A program made the position numbers and the translations under genes. Shown piece after piece: positions 9,761 to 18,572 of a DNA stretch of 64,000 nucleotides (positions are counted from its first letter, which is position 1; each line of letters opens with the position of its first letter). Source of the DNA: Bordetella genomosp. 13 (lineage in GTDB: Bacteria; Pseudomonadota; Gammaproteobacteria; Burkholderiales; Burkholderiaceae_B); the NCBI RefSeq assembly GCF_007679965.1, contig NZ_VEHL01000007.1, forward strand, positions 62,001 through 126,000. Direction: 5' to 3'. Under the pieces are notes generated by a model. That model did not search any database, had not been told where the DNA came from, and saw nothing but the letters and a program-made list of their open reading frames with translations.

Positions 9761-10558
9761 ATGACCATGCCCGAGGCCCTGACCGGCCCGTACACCGCGC
9801 TGGACGTGCGCCTGGAGGACGGCGTCGCCGTCATCCTGCTGGCCAATCCGCCCGTCAACGCGCTGTCCACCGAGATGATGAACGAGCTGTCCTGGGTGCT
9901 GGACCGCATCTCGGAAACGCCGGAGGTGCGCGCGGTGCTGCTGTCCGGCCAGGGCAAGGTGTTCTGCGCCGGCGCCGACCTGAAGAACCGCGCGGCCACC
10001 ATCAAGGGCCCCGGCGACCTGCCGCAGCACTCGCGCCGCACCCGCGAATGCTTCCACGCGATCCGCGAATGCAGCAAGCCCGTGGTGGGCGCCATCAACG
10101 GCGCGGCGCTGGGCGCGGGGCTGGCCATCGTGGCCTCGTGCGACATCCTGCTGGCGGCTTCGACCGCCACGGTGGGCCTGCCCGAGATCAACGTGGGCCT
10201 GCTGGGCGGCGGACGGCACGGCATGCGGCTGTTCAGCCATTCGCGGCTGCGCCGCATGATGCTGACCGGCTACCGCGTGGATGGCGACGAGCTGTACCGC
10301 CTGGGCATCGTCGAAGCCTCGGTGCCCGCCGACGAGCTGATGGGCCAGGCCATGGCGCTGGCGCGCGAGCTGGCCTCGAAGAGCCCGCTGGCGTCGGTGC
10401 TGGCCAAGCAGACGCTGAACGCCATCGAAGAGATGAGCCTGCGCGACGGCTACCGCTACGAGCAGGACATGACCGCGGCCATCGCCAAGACCGAGGACGC
10501 GCAGGAAGCGCGCCGCGCCTTCCTGGAGAAGCGCGAGCCGGTGTTCCAGGGCCGCTAG
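9761..10558 (+). CDS. Enoyl-CoA hydratase/isomerase family protein
   Basis: 265-aa crotonase-family enzyme. Seen: FCAGADLKNRA (oxyanion-hole segment), AALGAGLAIVASCDILLA, and LPEINVGLLGGG, which keeps the second catalytic Glu. The first catalytic Glu position is Ala (GAGLAI), so water activation may differ from classical hydratases. The C-terminal helix ends REPVFQGR, typical of these hydratases. It starts 21 bp after the CoA-transferase stop, with AGGGGAGAC before the ATG. Likely hydrates or isomerises the enoyl-CoA made by the downstream dehydrogenase. Confidence 0.93.
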   Translation: MTMPEALTGPYTALDVRLEDGVAVILLANPPVNALSTEMMNELSWVLDRISETPEVRAVLLSGQGKVFCAGADLKNRAATIKGPGDLPQHSRRTRECFHAIRECSKPVVGAINGAALGAGLAIVASCDILLAASTATVGLPEINVGLLGGGRHGMRLFSHSRLRRMMLTGYRVDGDELYRLGIVEASVPADELMGQAMALARELASKSPLASVLAKQTLNAIEEMSLRDGYRYEQDMTAAIAKTEDAQEARRAFLEKREPVFQGR

Positions 10559-10650
10559 CCGGTCCTTGCGCGGTATGGCGCCGCGCCCGCGGCAAGCCAC
10601 CGTCAGCGTGGCGCGGGCCCGGCGCGGCAACGACAAAGGAGACTATCGTC

Positions 10651-11874
10651 ATGGCAGGAGCGCTGCAAGGCGTGAAGGTGCTGGATCTCAGCCGCGTGTT
10701 CTCGGGGCCCTGGGCCGCGCAGATGCTGGCGGACTTCGGCGCCGACGTGATCAAGGTGGAACGGCCGGGACGCGGCGACGACGTGCGCCACCAGGGCTAT
10801 CCCATGCCCGGCCCCGACGGCGCGCCCGGCGGCGAGACCTCGTCCTTCGTGGCGATGAACCGCGGCAAGCGCTCGTTGACCATCGACATGTCGCGGCCCG
10901 CGGGGCAGGCGCTGATCCGCCAGCTGGCGCAGAAGGCCGACATCCTCATCGAGAACTTCAAGGCGGGCGACCTGCGCCGCTACGGGCTGGACTACGAGGC
11001 GCTGTCGGCGCTGAATCCGCGCCTGGTGTATTGCTCGATCACCGGCTTCGGCCAGGACGGTCCGTACAGCCACCTGCCCGGCTACGATCCGATCTTCCAG
11101 TCCATGAGCGGACTGATGAGCGTGACGGGCGTGCCCGATGGCGAGCCCGGCGCCGGCCCGGTCAAGGCGGGCTATTCGGTGTCCGACCTGACGGCAGGCT
11201 TCTACGCCGTCTGCGCGATCCTGGCGGCGCTGCGCCATCGCGACCAGGTCTCCGGGCAGGGCCAGTTCATTGACCTGGCGCTCCTGGACGCGCAGATCGC
11301 GGCCATGTCGCACATCGGCATGAACTACCTGGCCAGCGGCCAGCAGCCGGCCCGAACCGGATCGGCCTCGCAGATCACCGCGCCGTTCCGCGCCTTCGCC
11401 TGCGCGGATGGCCACCTGATGGTGGCGGTGGGCAACGACGTGCAATTCCGCAGTTACTGCCAGGTGATCGGCCTGCCCGAACTGGCCGACGACGCGCGCT
11501 TCGCCACCAATCCCAGGCGCGCCGCCGCGCAGGCCGAGCTGTCGGCCCTGCTGGAACCCGCGATGAAGCGGCGCAAGGTGGCGGACTGGAACGAGGCCCT
11601 GGAACGCGCCAAGGTGCCCTGCGGCCCCATCTACACGATGGAGCAGGTGTTCCAGGACCCGCAGGTGCGCCACCGCCAGATGCTGGGCCGCATGCCGCAT
11701 CCGCGCCTGGGCGAGATGCCCTACATCCGCAACCCCATCCACTTCTCGAACACGCCCATCGGCACGGGTTCGCCGCCGCCCGCCCTGGGCGAGCACACCG
11801 ACGCGGTGCTGGCCGGCGAACTGGGCCTGAGCGCCGAGGACATCGCGCGGCTGCGCGCGCAGGGGATCGTATGA
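10651..11874 (+). CDS. Family III (CaiB/BaiF) CoA-transferase, second copy in operon
   Basis: 407 aa. Its N-terminus (KVLDLSRVFSGPWAAQMLAD, KVERPGRGDD) closely matches the protein encoded at 8519. Seen also: AMNRGKRSLTIDM, LVYCSITGFGQDGP, and LPGYDPIFQ with the active-site Asp. ATG at 10651 follows AAAGGAGACTATCGTC. Family III enzymes are normally homodimers of interlocked rings; two similar copies in one operon could work on two acids or form a mixed dimer. This cannot be settled here. Confidence 0.94.
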   Translation: MAGALQGVKVLDLSRVFSGPWAAQMLADFGADVIKVERPGRGDDVRHQGYPMPGPDGAPGGETSSFVAMNRGKRSLTIDMSRPAGQALIRQLAQKADILIENFKAGDLRRYGLDYEALSALNPRLVYCSITGFGQDGPYSHLPGYDPIFQSMSGLMSVTGVPDGEPGAGPVKAGYSVSDLTAGFYAVCAILAALRHRDQVSGQGQFIDLALLDAQIAAMSHIGMNYLASGQQPARTGSASQITAPFRAFACADGHLMVAVGNDVQFRSYCQVIGLPELADDARFATNPRRAAAQAELSALLEPAMKRRKVADWNEALERAKVPCGPIYTMEQVFQDPQVRHRQMLGRMPHPRLGEMPYIRNPIHFSNTPIGTGSPPPALGEHTDAVLAGELGLSAEDIARLRAQGIV

Positions 11875-11911
11875 ACGGGGCAGCCAGCGGTCCGCGACAC
11901 GGAGCAACGCC

Positions 11912-14335
11912 ATGAACGCGCAGCTTGAAGAGACGATCGACGAATCGCTGATCGACGAGATCCGCGACAGCGCCCGCGATTTCCTGCGCCGCCGCGACCA
12001 CAGGGCCCGCAAGCGCCTGGCCGCGCCGGCCGACCGCGCGCAATGGCGCGAGATCGCGGAGATGGGCTGGCTGGGCATGCACGTGCCCGAGGCCCGGGGC
12101 GGACTGGGCCTGGGCCTGGCGGCCATGGCGGCTGTCATGGAGGAAGCCGGCCGCGCGCAGTTGCCCGAGCCGCTGCTGGCGGCCGGCGTGCTGCCCGCCG
12201 CCGTGCTGGCGCGCCTGGCGGGCAACGCCGGCGCCGATGCCCGCGCGGACCTGCTGGAACGCATCATCGCCGCGGACCTGCTGGTGGGGCTGGCCTGGCA
12301 GGAAGCGGACGGCCAGCTCGAGGCCTCGGAATCGGCCGGCGCGTTCGGCGTGACGGCCACGCCGCACGACGGCGCGTGCGTGCTGAACGGCGAGAAGCGC
12401 CACGTGCTGCCGGGCGCGGGCGTGGACGGCTGGCTGGTGTCGGCCGACAGCGAAACCGGTCCCGCCCTGTTCTACGTGCCCGCCGACGCGGCGGGCGTCA
12501 CCGTCACGCCGCATGCGCGTGCCGACGGCTCGCCGGCCTGCCATCTCGCGCTGGAGTCCGTGCGGCCGCAGGCCCTGCTGGGCGGCGTCCAGGTGCTGGA
12601 GGCCATCGACGCCGCGCTGGACGCGGCGCGCCTGATGCAGTCGGCCGAGATGATCGGCGCCGCGCGCCAGGTGCTGGCCGACACGGTGGCCTACCTGAAC
12701 ACGCGCCAGCAGTTCGGCAGGACGCTGGCCAGCTTCCAGGCCCTGCAGCATCGCGTCGTGGACGCGGCCATGCAGGTGGAACTGGCCGCCAACAGCCTGC
12801 GCGCCGCGCTGGCCGATGTCGATGCCCGAGCCGACGCCGATGCCGACGCCGATGCCGGCGGCAGTGCCGCGGTGCGCGCCGCCGCCAGCCGCGTGAAGGC
12901 CCGCGCCGCGCAGGCCTGCCTGCAGGCCGCGCGCCTGGCCGTGCAGTTGCATGGCGCCATCGGCTATACCGAGGAATGCGACGTCAGCCTGTATTTCGCA
13001 AGCGCCTTGCACCATGCGGCCTGGCTGGGCAACGCCACGGCGCATCGCCAGCGTTACGGCGCGCTGGCGCCCGAGCCCGCTCCGCCGGACAGCCACGATG
13101 GGCACGGCAGCGACGGCACGCCCGACGGCAAAGGCCGCCAGGACGCCTCCGCCGCCGCGCTGGCGCCCGCCCAGGAAGAGTTCCCGCGCGACGCCGACTG
13201 GAACGCCATGCCCGAAGAAGACTTCCGCGCGATGCTGCGGCGCTTCTTCCACGCGCACTACCCCGAGCACCTGCGGCACGTGCCCTGGCGGCTGCACTGG
13301 GACCAGATCAAGGACTGGTACTACACGCTGTCGCGCCAGGGCTGGATCGCGCCGTCGTGGCCCAAGGAGCACGGCGGCATGGCGCTGTCGCCGGCCCGCC
13401 TGATCGCCTACATCGAAGAGGCCGAGCGCCACGGCGTGGCCCGCGCGCCCGACCAGGGCCTGGTCATGCTCGGCCCCATCCTGTTCCGCTACGGCACGGC
13501 GCAGCAGCGCGAGCGCTTCCTGCCCGGCATCCTGTCGGGCCAGGACGTGTGGGCGCAGGGGTATTCCGAACCCAATGCGGGCTCCGACCTGGCCGCGCTG
13601 CGCTGCGAGGCGCTGGTCGACGGCGACGAACTGGTGGTGACCGGCCAGAAGACCTGGTCCACCCTGGCCCAGGACGCCACCCACATGTTCATGCTGGTGC
13701 GCACCGACAAGACGGTGAAGAAGCAGGCCGGCATCAGCTTCCTGCTGGTGGAGCTGGCCAGCCCGGGCGTCAGCCGCAGGCCCATCCGCACGCTGTCGGG
13801 CCACGAGGAATTCTGCGAGGTCTTCTTCGACCAGGTGCGGGTGCCGCGCGCCAACCTGGTGGGCGAACTCAACGAGGGCTGGACTATCGCCAAGGCCCTG
13901 CTGGGCTTCGAGCGCCTGTTCAGCGGCAGCCCGAAGCACGCCAACCATGCGCTGCAGCAGATCTACGCGGTCGCGCGCCAGCGCGGCCTGCTGGCCGACG
14001 CGGCCTTTTGCGACCGGCTGAACGAACTGCGCCTGGACGCGGCCGACCTGACCGCCACCTACGAGGTCTTCGCGGAAATGACGCGCGCGGGCAAGCCGCT
14101 GCCGCCCGAGCTGTCGCTGCTGAAGATCTGGGCCACCGAAACGCACGAGCGCCTGGGCGGCCTGCTGATCCAGGCCTGCGAGGAGCACGGCGGCGCGGCC
14201 ATGGACCAGCGCCACGGCCGGGTGCAGCCCCTGGCGCCGTACGTGAACGCGATGGCGGCCACGATCTTCAGCGGCACCAACGAAATCCAGCGCAACCTCT
14301 ACGCCAAGCAGGTGCTGGGGCTGCAGGGCGCATGA
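11912..14335 (+). CDS. Fused double acyl-CoA dehydrogenase
   Basis: 807 aa, twice the family length: two complete dehydrogenase folds in one chain. Domain 1 (about 1-390) lacks a catalytic Glu at both known positions. Domain 2 (about 425-807) has GYSEPNAGSDLAALR, GQKTWSTLAQDATHMF and FSGTNEIQRN. The medium-chain-type position is Ser787, but Glu667 in GFERLFSG sits where isovaleryl-CoA dehydrogenase keeps its base. A hydrophilic linker near 385-425 joins the domains, and an Asp-Ala repeat (about 303-318) lies in domain 1. This looks like a fusion of the alpha and beta chains of a heteromeric dehydrogenase with one active site per pair, as in actinobacterial steroid side-chain enzymes. Confidence 0.92.
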   Translation: MNAQLEETIDESLIDEIRDSARDFLRRRDHRARKRLAAPADRAQWREIAEMGWLGMHVPEARGGLGLGLAAMAAVMEEAGRAQLPEPLLAAGVLPAAVLARLAGNAGADARADLLERIIAADLLVGLAWQEADGQLEASESAGAFGVTATPHDGACVLNGEKRHVLPGAGVDGWLVSADSETGPALFYVPADAAGVTVTPHARADGSPACHLALESVRPQALLGGVQVLEAIDAALDAARLMQSAEMIGAARQVLADTVAYLNTRQQFGRTLASFQALQHRVVDAAMQVELAANSLRAALADVDARADADADADAGGSAAVRAAASRVKARAAQACLQAARLAVQLHGAIGYTEECDVSLYFASALHHAAWLGNATAHRQRYGALAPEPAPPDSHDGHGSDGTPDGKGRQDASAAALAPAQEEFPRDADWNAMPEEDFRAMLRRFFHAHYPEHLRHVPWRLHWDQIKDWYYTLSRQGWIAPSWPKEHGGMALSPARLIAYIEEAERHGVARAPDQGLVMLGPILFRYGTAQQRERFLPGILSGQDVWAQGYSEPNAGSDLAALRCEALVDGDELVVTGQKTWSTLAQDATHMFMLVRTDKTVKKQAGISFLLVELASPGVSRRPIRTLSGHEEFCEVFFDQVRVPRANLVGELNEGWTIAKALLGFERLFSGSPKHANHALQQIYAVARQRGLLADAAFCDRLNELRLDAADLTATYEVFAEMTRAGKPLPPELSLLKIWATETHERLGGLLIQACEEHGGAAMDQRHGRVQPLAPYVNAMAATIFSGTNEIQRNLYAKQVLGLQGA

Positions 14336-14376
14336 CAGGGCGCGCCGGACGCGCCGCAAAACAAGGAGACATCACG

Positions 14377-15336
14377 ATGAAAAAGAGCCTTACCGCCCTC
14401 GCGGGCGCCACGCTGGCGCTGTGCGCGTTGAGCGCGTCCGCCGCCTGGCCGGACCAGCCCATCCGCATGATCGTGCCCTACCCGCCCGGCGGCTCGGTGG
14501 ACGGCCTGGCGCGCCTGTTGGCGCCCACGCTGGGCCAGAAGCTGGGCACCACCGTCGTGGTGGAGAACAAGGCCGGCGCCTCGGGCACTATCGGCGTGGA
14601 CGCCACGGTGCGCGCCACGCCCGACGGCAGCACCTTCGGCTTCGGCGTGCCCGGCGCCATCTCGGGCCTGCCGCACGTGATGAAGACACCGTACGACGTG
14701 TCGAAGATTCAGTACGTCTCGCTGGTGGCGCGCATTCCCATGGTGTTCATGGTGAACCCCTCGATGTCCGAGACCACGCTGAAGGGCTTCATCGAGGCCG
14801 CGAAGAAGCAGCCGGGCAAGTTCAACTACGGCTCGGCCGGCAACGTGACCACGCCCCAGCTGGCGGCCGAGCTGCTCAAGCAGGAGACCGGCATCGACAT
14901 CATGCACGTGCCCTACAAGGGCGCGTCGCCCGCCATCACGGCGCTGCTGGCCAACGAAGTGCAGATGTTCCCCGGCGACGCCTCGGCGGTGATGGGCTTC
15001 CTGAAGGCGGGCAAGCTGCGCGCCCTGGCCGTGGGCAGCGCCACGCGCTTCGAGGGCCTGCCCGACGTGCCCACCACCAAGGAACTGGGCTTTCCCAGCG
15101 TGATGGTCGAATCCAACTACGGCGTGATCGCGCCCACCGGCACGCCGCCCGAGATCGTCGACCGCATGGCGCGCGCCATCGCCGACTCGCTGAAGGACCC
15201 CGAGCTGCGCCGCAAGATGATCGAGCAGGGCGCGGTGCCCGCGGCCAGCTCGCCCGACGAGTACCGCACGCTGATGGAAGCGGAATCCAGGAAATGGGGC
15301 GAGGTGATCCGCAAGGGCAAGCTGGGATTGCAGTGA
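14377..15336 (+). CDS. Bug/TctC-type periplasmic solute-binding protein
   Basis: 319 aa; signal peptide ending SASAA near residue 23, then MIVPYPPGGSVDGLAR and VVVENKAGASGTIG. HVPYKGASPAITALLANEVQ and SNYGVIAPTGTPPEIVDRM are standard segments. The ATG at 14377 has AAGGAGACATCACG upstream. Last structural gene of the 8519 operon, 41 bp after the fused dehydrogenase, and followed 66 bp later by a LysR gene on the same strand. Context suggests that it binds the acid the operon activates. Confidence 0.95.
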   Translation: MKKSLTALAGATLALCALSASAAWPDQPIRMIVPYPPGGSVDGLARLLAPTLGQKLGTTVVVENKAGASGTIGVDATVRATPDGSTFGFGVPGAISGLPHVMKTPYDVSKIQYVSLVARIPMVFMVNPSMSETTLKGFIEAAKKQPGKFNYGSAGNVTTPQLAAELLKQETGIDIMHVPYKGASPAITALLANEVQMFPGDASAVMGFLKAGKLRALAVGSATRFEGLPDVPTTKELGFPSVMVESNYGVIAPTGTPPEIVDRMARAIADSLKDPELRRKMIEQGAVPAASSPDEYRTLMEAESRKWGEVIRKGKLGLQ

Positions 15337-15402
15337 CGCGCGCATGGCGCCCGCGGCGGCCTGCCGTATAGTGTGTCCGCATCCCCTTCCGCCACCGCCA
15401 CC

Positions 15403-16365
15403 ATGCCATCCGTCAAAGCCGTGGGTCCCAGCCTGGACCTGACCGCAGACCTGCACAAATGGCGCGCCTTCGTCGCCATCGCCGAACTGGGCAGCATCAC
15501 GCGCGCCGCCCTGCACCTGGACCAGGACCAGTCGGTCCTGAGCCGCCGCATCAACGCGCTGGAGCGCGAGTGCAACGCGCGCCTGTTCAACCGCACCGGC
15601 CGCGGCGTGCACCTGTCGGAAGTGGGCGAGCGCCTGTTTCCGCTGGTCCGCACCCTGCTGGAAAACGCCGAGCGCCTGGAGCTCGAAGTGAACGGCCAGG
15701 CGCGCGAGCCGGCGGGCGAGGTGACGCTGGGACTGTTGCCGTCGACCTCGCATCCGCTGATACGCCGGTTGTTCTCGCGGCTGCGCCAGCAGTTTCCCAA
15801 GGTGCACCTGAAGATCCTCGAAGGCTCCAGCGGACAGATCGAGGAGTGGCTGACGGACAACCGCGTCGACATCGCCATCCTGTACCGCTATGGCGAGAAA
15901 TCGCCGCCGGGCGAGACCGCGCTGGCCTACGTGGACTCGTACCTGGTGGGCGCGGCCGGCGACGCGCGCACGGCGGCCGGGACCATCGATTTCGAGGCGC
16001 TGGACGGGCTGCCCTTCATCCTGCCGGGCGCGCCCAACGGCCTGCGCAATGCGCTCGATGGCCTGGCGCGGGCACGCAAGATCGCCATCGCGCCGCTGAT
16101 CGAGGCCGATTCCCTGCCCCTGATGAAATCCATCGTCGAGCACGAGAAGATGTACACCGTGCTGCCGCTGCACGCGGTGTGGCAGGAGGTGCAGGAAGGC
16201 CGGCTGAGCATCGCCATGCTGCGCAATCCGACGATGGGGCGCGTGATCTCGATGGCATTCGCGCGCGCCAAGGGCCCGGGCCGCACGGTGACGGAAGTGG
16301 CCGGGCAGATCGAGGCCCTGGCCCGCGAGATCGGCGCGGAAGGCGTCTGGCACGTCGGCCCCTGA
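15403..16365 (+). CDS. LysR-family transcriptional regulator
   Basis: 320 aa. Winged helix-turn-helix at about residues 15-75 with WRAFVAIAELGSITRAALHL, QSVLSRRINALE and LFNRTGRGVHLSEVG; the rest is the periplasmic-binding-like effector domain. ATG at 15403 is chosen; GTG codons at 15373 and nearby would add about ten residues, and no clear ribosome site decides. It sits directly after the CoA-transferase/Bug operon. It is the nearest candidate regulator for the GCATA-N5-TATGC sites at 8430, 20350 and 21499, though this link is inferred only from position. Confidence 0.92.
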   Translation: MPSVKAVGPSLDLTADLHKWRAFVAIAELGSITRAALHLDQDQSVLSRRINALERECNARLFNRTGRGVHLSEVGERLFPLVRTLLENAERLELEVNGQAREPAGEVTLGLLPSTSHPLIRRLFSRLRQQFPKVHLKILEGSSGQIEEWLTDNRVDIAILYRYGEKSPPGETALAYVDSYLVGAAGDARTAAGTIDFEALDGLPFILPGAPNGLRNALDGLARARKIAIAPLIEADSLPLMKSIVEHEKMYTVLPLHAVWQEVQEGRLSIAMLRNPTMGRVISMAFARAKGPGRTVTEVAGQIEALAREIGAEGVWHVGP

Positions 16366-16392
16366 CGGGCCGCGCGCCGTATCCGTCGCCGA

Positions 16393-17286
16393 TCAGAAGC
16401 CGTACAGGCGCGCCGGGTTGTCCACCCACACCTTCTGGCGCAGGCCGTCATCGCCAAGCCACTGCCAGGCCAGGTCGACCAGCGCGTCGGCCGCCGGCGC
16501 CTTATCGCCCATGCGCACGAAGGGCCAGTCCGAGCCCCACAGCACCTGGTCCGGGTTGGCCTGGGTGAACGCGTCGTGCAGATAGCGGGCGTCCGCGTAG
16601 TCCGGCGCCCTGCCCACGCGGCATACCGTCAGCTTCATCCAGATCTCGCCGTCGGCCAGCAGGCCGCGCAGCAGCTGGAACACCGCGTCCTGCGGCCCGC
16701 GCGAGGCCACCAGGCTGCCCAGGTGATCGATGACCAGCGGAATGCCCAGCCGCGCCAGCGCCGGCAGGTGCTTCGGGTAGACATCGCACGGCGCCCACAG
16801 CTGCGCGTGCAGGCCGTGCGCTTTCAGGCGCGGCGCCAGCAGGGGCAGCTGGTCGAAGCCCACGCTGCCCGGGAAGAGATTGCCCGCGGGATCGCGCGCT
16901 TCGACGAAGCGCAGCGCGCGCACGCCGCCTTCGTACAAGGCAGCGAGCCGCGCATCGCTGACGCCGGGATCGGCGGCCGCCACGCCGCGCAGCCGGCCCT
17001 GCCCGTGCGCCAGCGCGTCCAGCAGCGCCGACGGATCGGTGCCGTAGGGCGCGGGCTGGATCAGCACGCCGCGTTGCGCGCCCAGCGTGTCCAGCATGGC
17101 CAGGTGCCGCGCGGCGGGCGCGTCCGGGGCCGCATACGTCGAGGGATGCTGCAGCGGGAAGCGGTCGTACGGGCCGAACACGTGGCAGTGTCCATCGCAG
17201 GCCTGCTCGGGCAGCGCGTGGCGTGGCCGCCCCGGCATGCGGGGCGTCTCGACGTGCTCGGGCACGTAGGGAGCGGGCTGCGTCAT
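16393..17286 (-). CDS. Amidohydrolase (2-pyrone-4,6-dicarboxylate hydrolase-like)
   Basis: 297-aa TIM-barrel metal-dependent hydrolase of the LigI-like amidohydrolase group. Seen: CDGHCHVFGP with the first-strand HxH, PLVIDHLGS, and VLWGSDWPFVR with the late catalytic Asp; DNPARLYGF ends the chain as in this family. These enzymes open lactones, including pyrone dicarboxylates from aromatic degradation. The start at 17286 overlaps the stop of the CMD gene (ATGA). Last gene of the leftward operon Bug - flavin reductase - GST - CMD - amidohydrolase. The exact substrate is not certain. Confidence 0.9.
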   Translation of the reverse strand: MTQPAPYVPEHVETPRMPGRPRHALPEQACDGHCHVFGPYDRFPLQHPSTYAAPDAPAARHLAMLDTLGAQRGVLIQPAPYGTDPSALLDALAHGQGRLRGVAAADPGVSDARLAALYEGGVRALRFVEARDPAGNLFPGSVGFDQLPLLAPRLKAHGLHAQLWAPCDVYPKHLPALARLGIPLVIDHLGSLVASRGPQDAVFQLLRGLLADGEIWMKLTVCRVGRAPDYADARYLHDAFTQANPDQVLWGSDWPFVRMGDKAPAADALVDLAWQWLGDDGLRQKVWVDNPARLYGF

Positions 17287-17897
17287 GCCTGCTCCCTGGG
17301 CGGCAGCGGCGCCAGGCGGCTCAGCGCGGGATGCCCGTCCTCGTTGGGCACGTCCAGCGGCTCGGGCGCCTCGTCGGGCATGGGAATCTCGTGCGCGTTC
17401 AGCGTCATGGACACCAGCGTGTAGTAGCCGATGACGGCGGTCAGCTCGACCACGCCCACCGCGCCCCACAGCGCCACCGCGCGCTGGTACAGCGCCGGCG
17501 CCACCTGGCCGGTCTCCTGCATCTGGCGCGCGTACTCGTAGACCACCTCGTCGGCCTCGGTGTCGAAGGACGGCACGCGGCGCGCCTGGAGGTCCCGCAG
17601 CACGGCGGCCGAGATGCCGGCATCGGCGGCGGCCAGGGCGTGGATGTGCCATTCGATCTGGCTGTTCCAGCGGCGCGCCGTGACCATGATGGCCAGCTCG
17701 CTGACGCGCGGCGACAGGCTCGTGCCGTAGCGCAGCAGCGCGCCGAAGGCCTGCCAGCGCTCGGCCAGCTCGGGATTGTGCAGGGCGGCGCGCAGCGGGC
17801 CGACGAGACGGCCGCGCGGCCCCGAGACGATGCGCTCATACACCTGGCGCTGCGCCTCGTTCATCTCCTGCGGATCGGGCAATGGAATGCGGCTCAT
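17283..17897 (-). CDS. Carboxymuconolactone decarboxylase/AhpD-like protein
   Basis: 204-aa alpha-helical CMD-family protein. Seen: SPRVSELAIMVTARRWNSQI followed by EWHIHALAA, the family core helix pair. The redox CxxC of AhpD is absent, so this is closer to carboxymuconolactone decarboxylases than to peroxidase partners. Downstream start overlaps by 4 bp and the GST stop is 21 bp upstream, so it is part of the 20273-16393 operon. Neighbouring amidohydrolase supports a ring-cleavage or lactone step, by inference. Confidence 0.88.
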   Translation of the reverse strand: MSRIPLPDPQEMNEAQRQVYERIVSGPRGRLVGPLRAALHNPELAERWQAFGALLRYGTSLSPRVSELAIMVTARRWNSQIEWHIHALAAADAGISAAVLRDLQARRVPSFDTEADEVVYEYARQMQETGQVAPALYQRAVALWGAVGVVELTAVIGYYTLVSMTLNAHEIPMPDEAPEPLDVPNEDGHPALSRLAPLPPREQA

Positions 17898-17918
17898 GGA
17901 CGGGTCCTCGTGTAGGGT

Positions 17919-18536
17919 TCAGGCGGAGGTGTCGTCGGGCTGGCTGCGTGCCACCGAGGGACGCTCGCAGAAGCTGCGGTGCCAGGCGGTCAGCGCCGGG
18001 CGGCCTTCGCGCCACGGCTGGTCCGCGAAACGGTAATCCAGGTACGACAGCGCGCAGCCGATGGCGATCAGGCCCAGGTCGAAGGGCGTGGCCTGCAGGG
18101 CCGGCGCCTCCGCCTCCAGCGCCTCCAGCGCCGAGCGCGTCTTCAACGCGAAGGACTCGAGCCACGCCGGCGTCTGGCGTTCCGCGGGCTTGTTGCGCTC
18201 CTGGCGATACAGCAGCAAGGCATCCATCAGGCCGTCGCCCAGGGCCTGGCGCCGGTCGGCGGTGAGGCGGGCGCGCGGTTCGGCGGGCATCAGGCCCGCG
18301 CCGGACAGTTCATTCAGGTAGGCGCAGATCACCGCCGAATCGTAGACCGGCGTGCCGTCGTCCAGCACCAGCGTGGGCAGCTTGATCAGCGGGTTGTCCG
18401 GAATCAGGTCGTGATTGGGCTTGTCCATCGCGACCGGCGTGCGCACCAGCGTCACGCGGTCATCGATGCCGGCCTCGTACAGCACGATCATCACTTTGCG
18501 CACGAAAGGCGAGCGCGGGGACCAATGCAATTTCAT
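17919..18536 (-). CDS. Glutathione S-transferase family protein
   Basis: 205 aa. Thioredoxin-fold N-terminus begins KLHWSPRSPFVRKVMIVLYE, with Ser residues in the usual catalytic region rather than Tyr; LPTLVLDDG and YDSAVICAYL form the glutathione-binding strand and helix. C-terminal half is all-helical. Start at 18536 is chosen over 18548 because GGAGACGTCC precedes it. In an operon with flavin reductase and CMD protein, it may perform isomerisation or reductive thiol chemistry on a catabolic intermediate. Confidence 0.91.
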   Translation of the reverse strand: MKLHWSPRSPFVRKVMIVLYEAGIDDRVTLVRTPVAMDKPNHDLIPDNPLIKLPTLVLDDGTPVYDSAVICAYLNELSGAGLMPAEPRARLTADRRQALGDGLMDALLLYRQERNKPAERQTPAWLESFALKTRSALEALEAEAPALQATPFDLGLIAIGCALSYLDYRFADQPWREGRPALTAWHRSFCERPSVARSQPDDTSA

Positions 18537-18572
18537 GGACGTCTCCAAGGTTTCGGTGTGGCGTGCGGGCGG

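Noticed and set aside
8506..11874. A 1122-codon open frame spanning the first CoA-transferase and the crotonase
   Set aside because: Only the last 407 codons are the real second CoA-transferase; the upstream part is an arginine- and glycine-rich shadow of the two genes in another frame, which is common in DNA this rich in GC.
11912..14335. Possibility that the double dehydrogenase is two genes joined by a sequencing error
   Set aside because: The frame is continuous with no disturbed codons, and a hydrophilic linker joins two complete domains; there is no ribosome site or start at the start of domain 2.
12043..15336. A 1097-codon open frame over the fused dehydrogenase ending in the Bug gene
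   Set aside because: The first part is a shadow of the dehydrogenase gene with no family motif; the Bug protein starts at 14377 with its own ribosome site and signal peptide.
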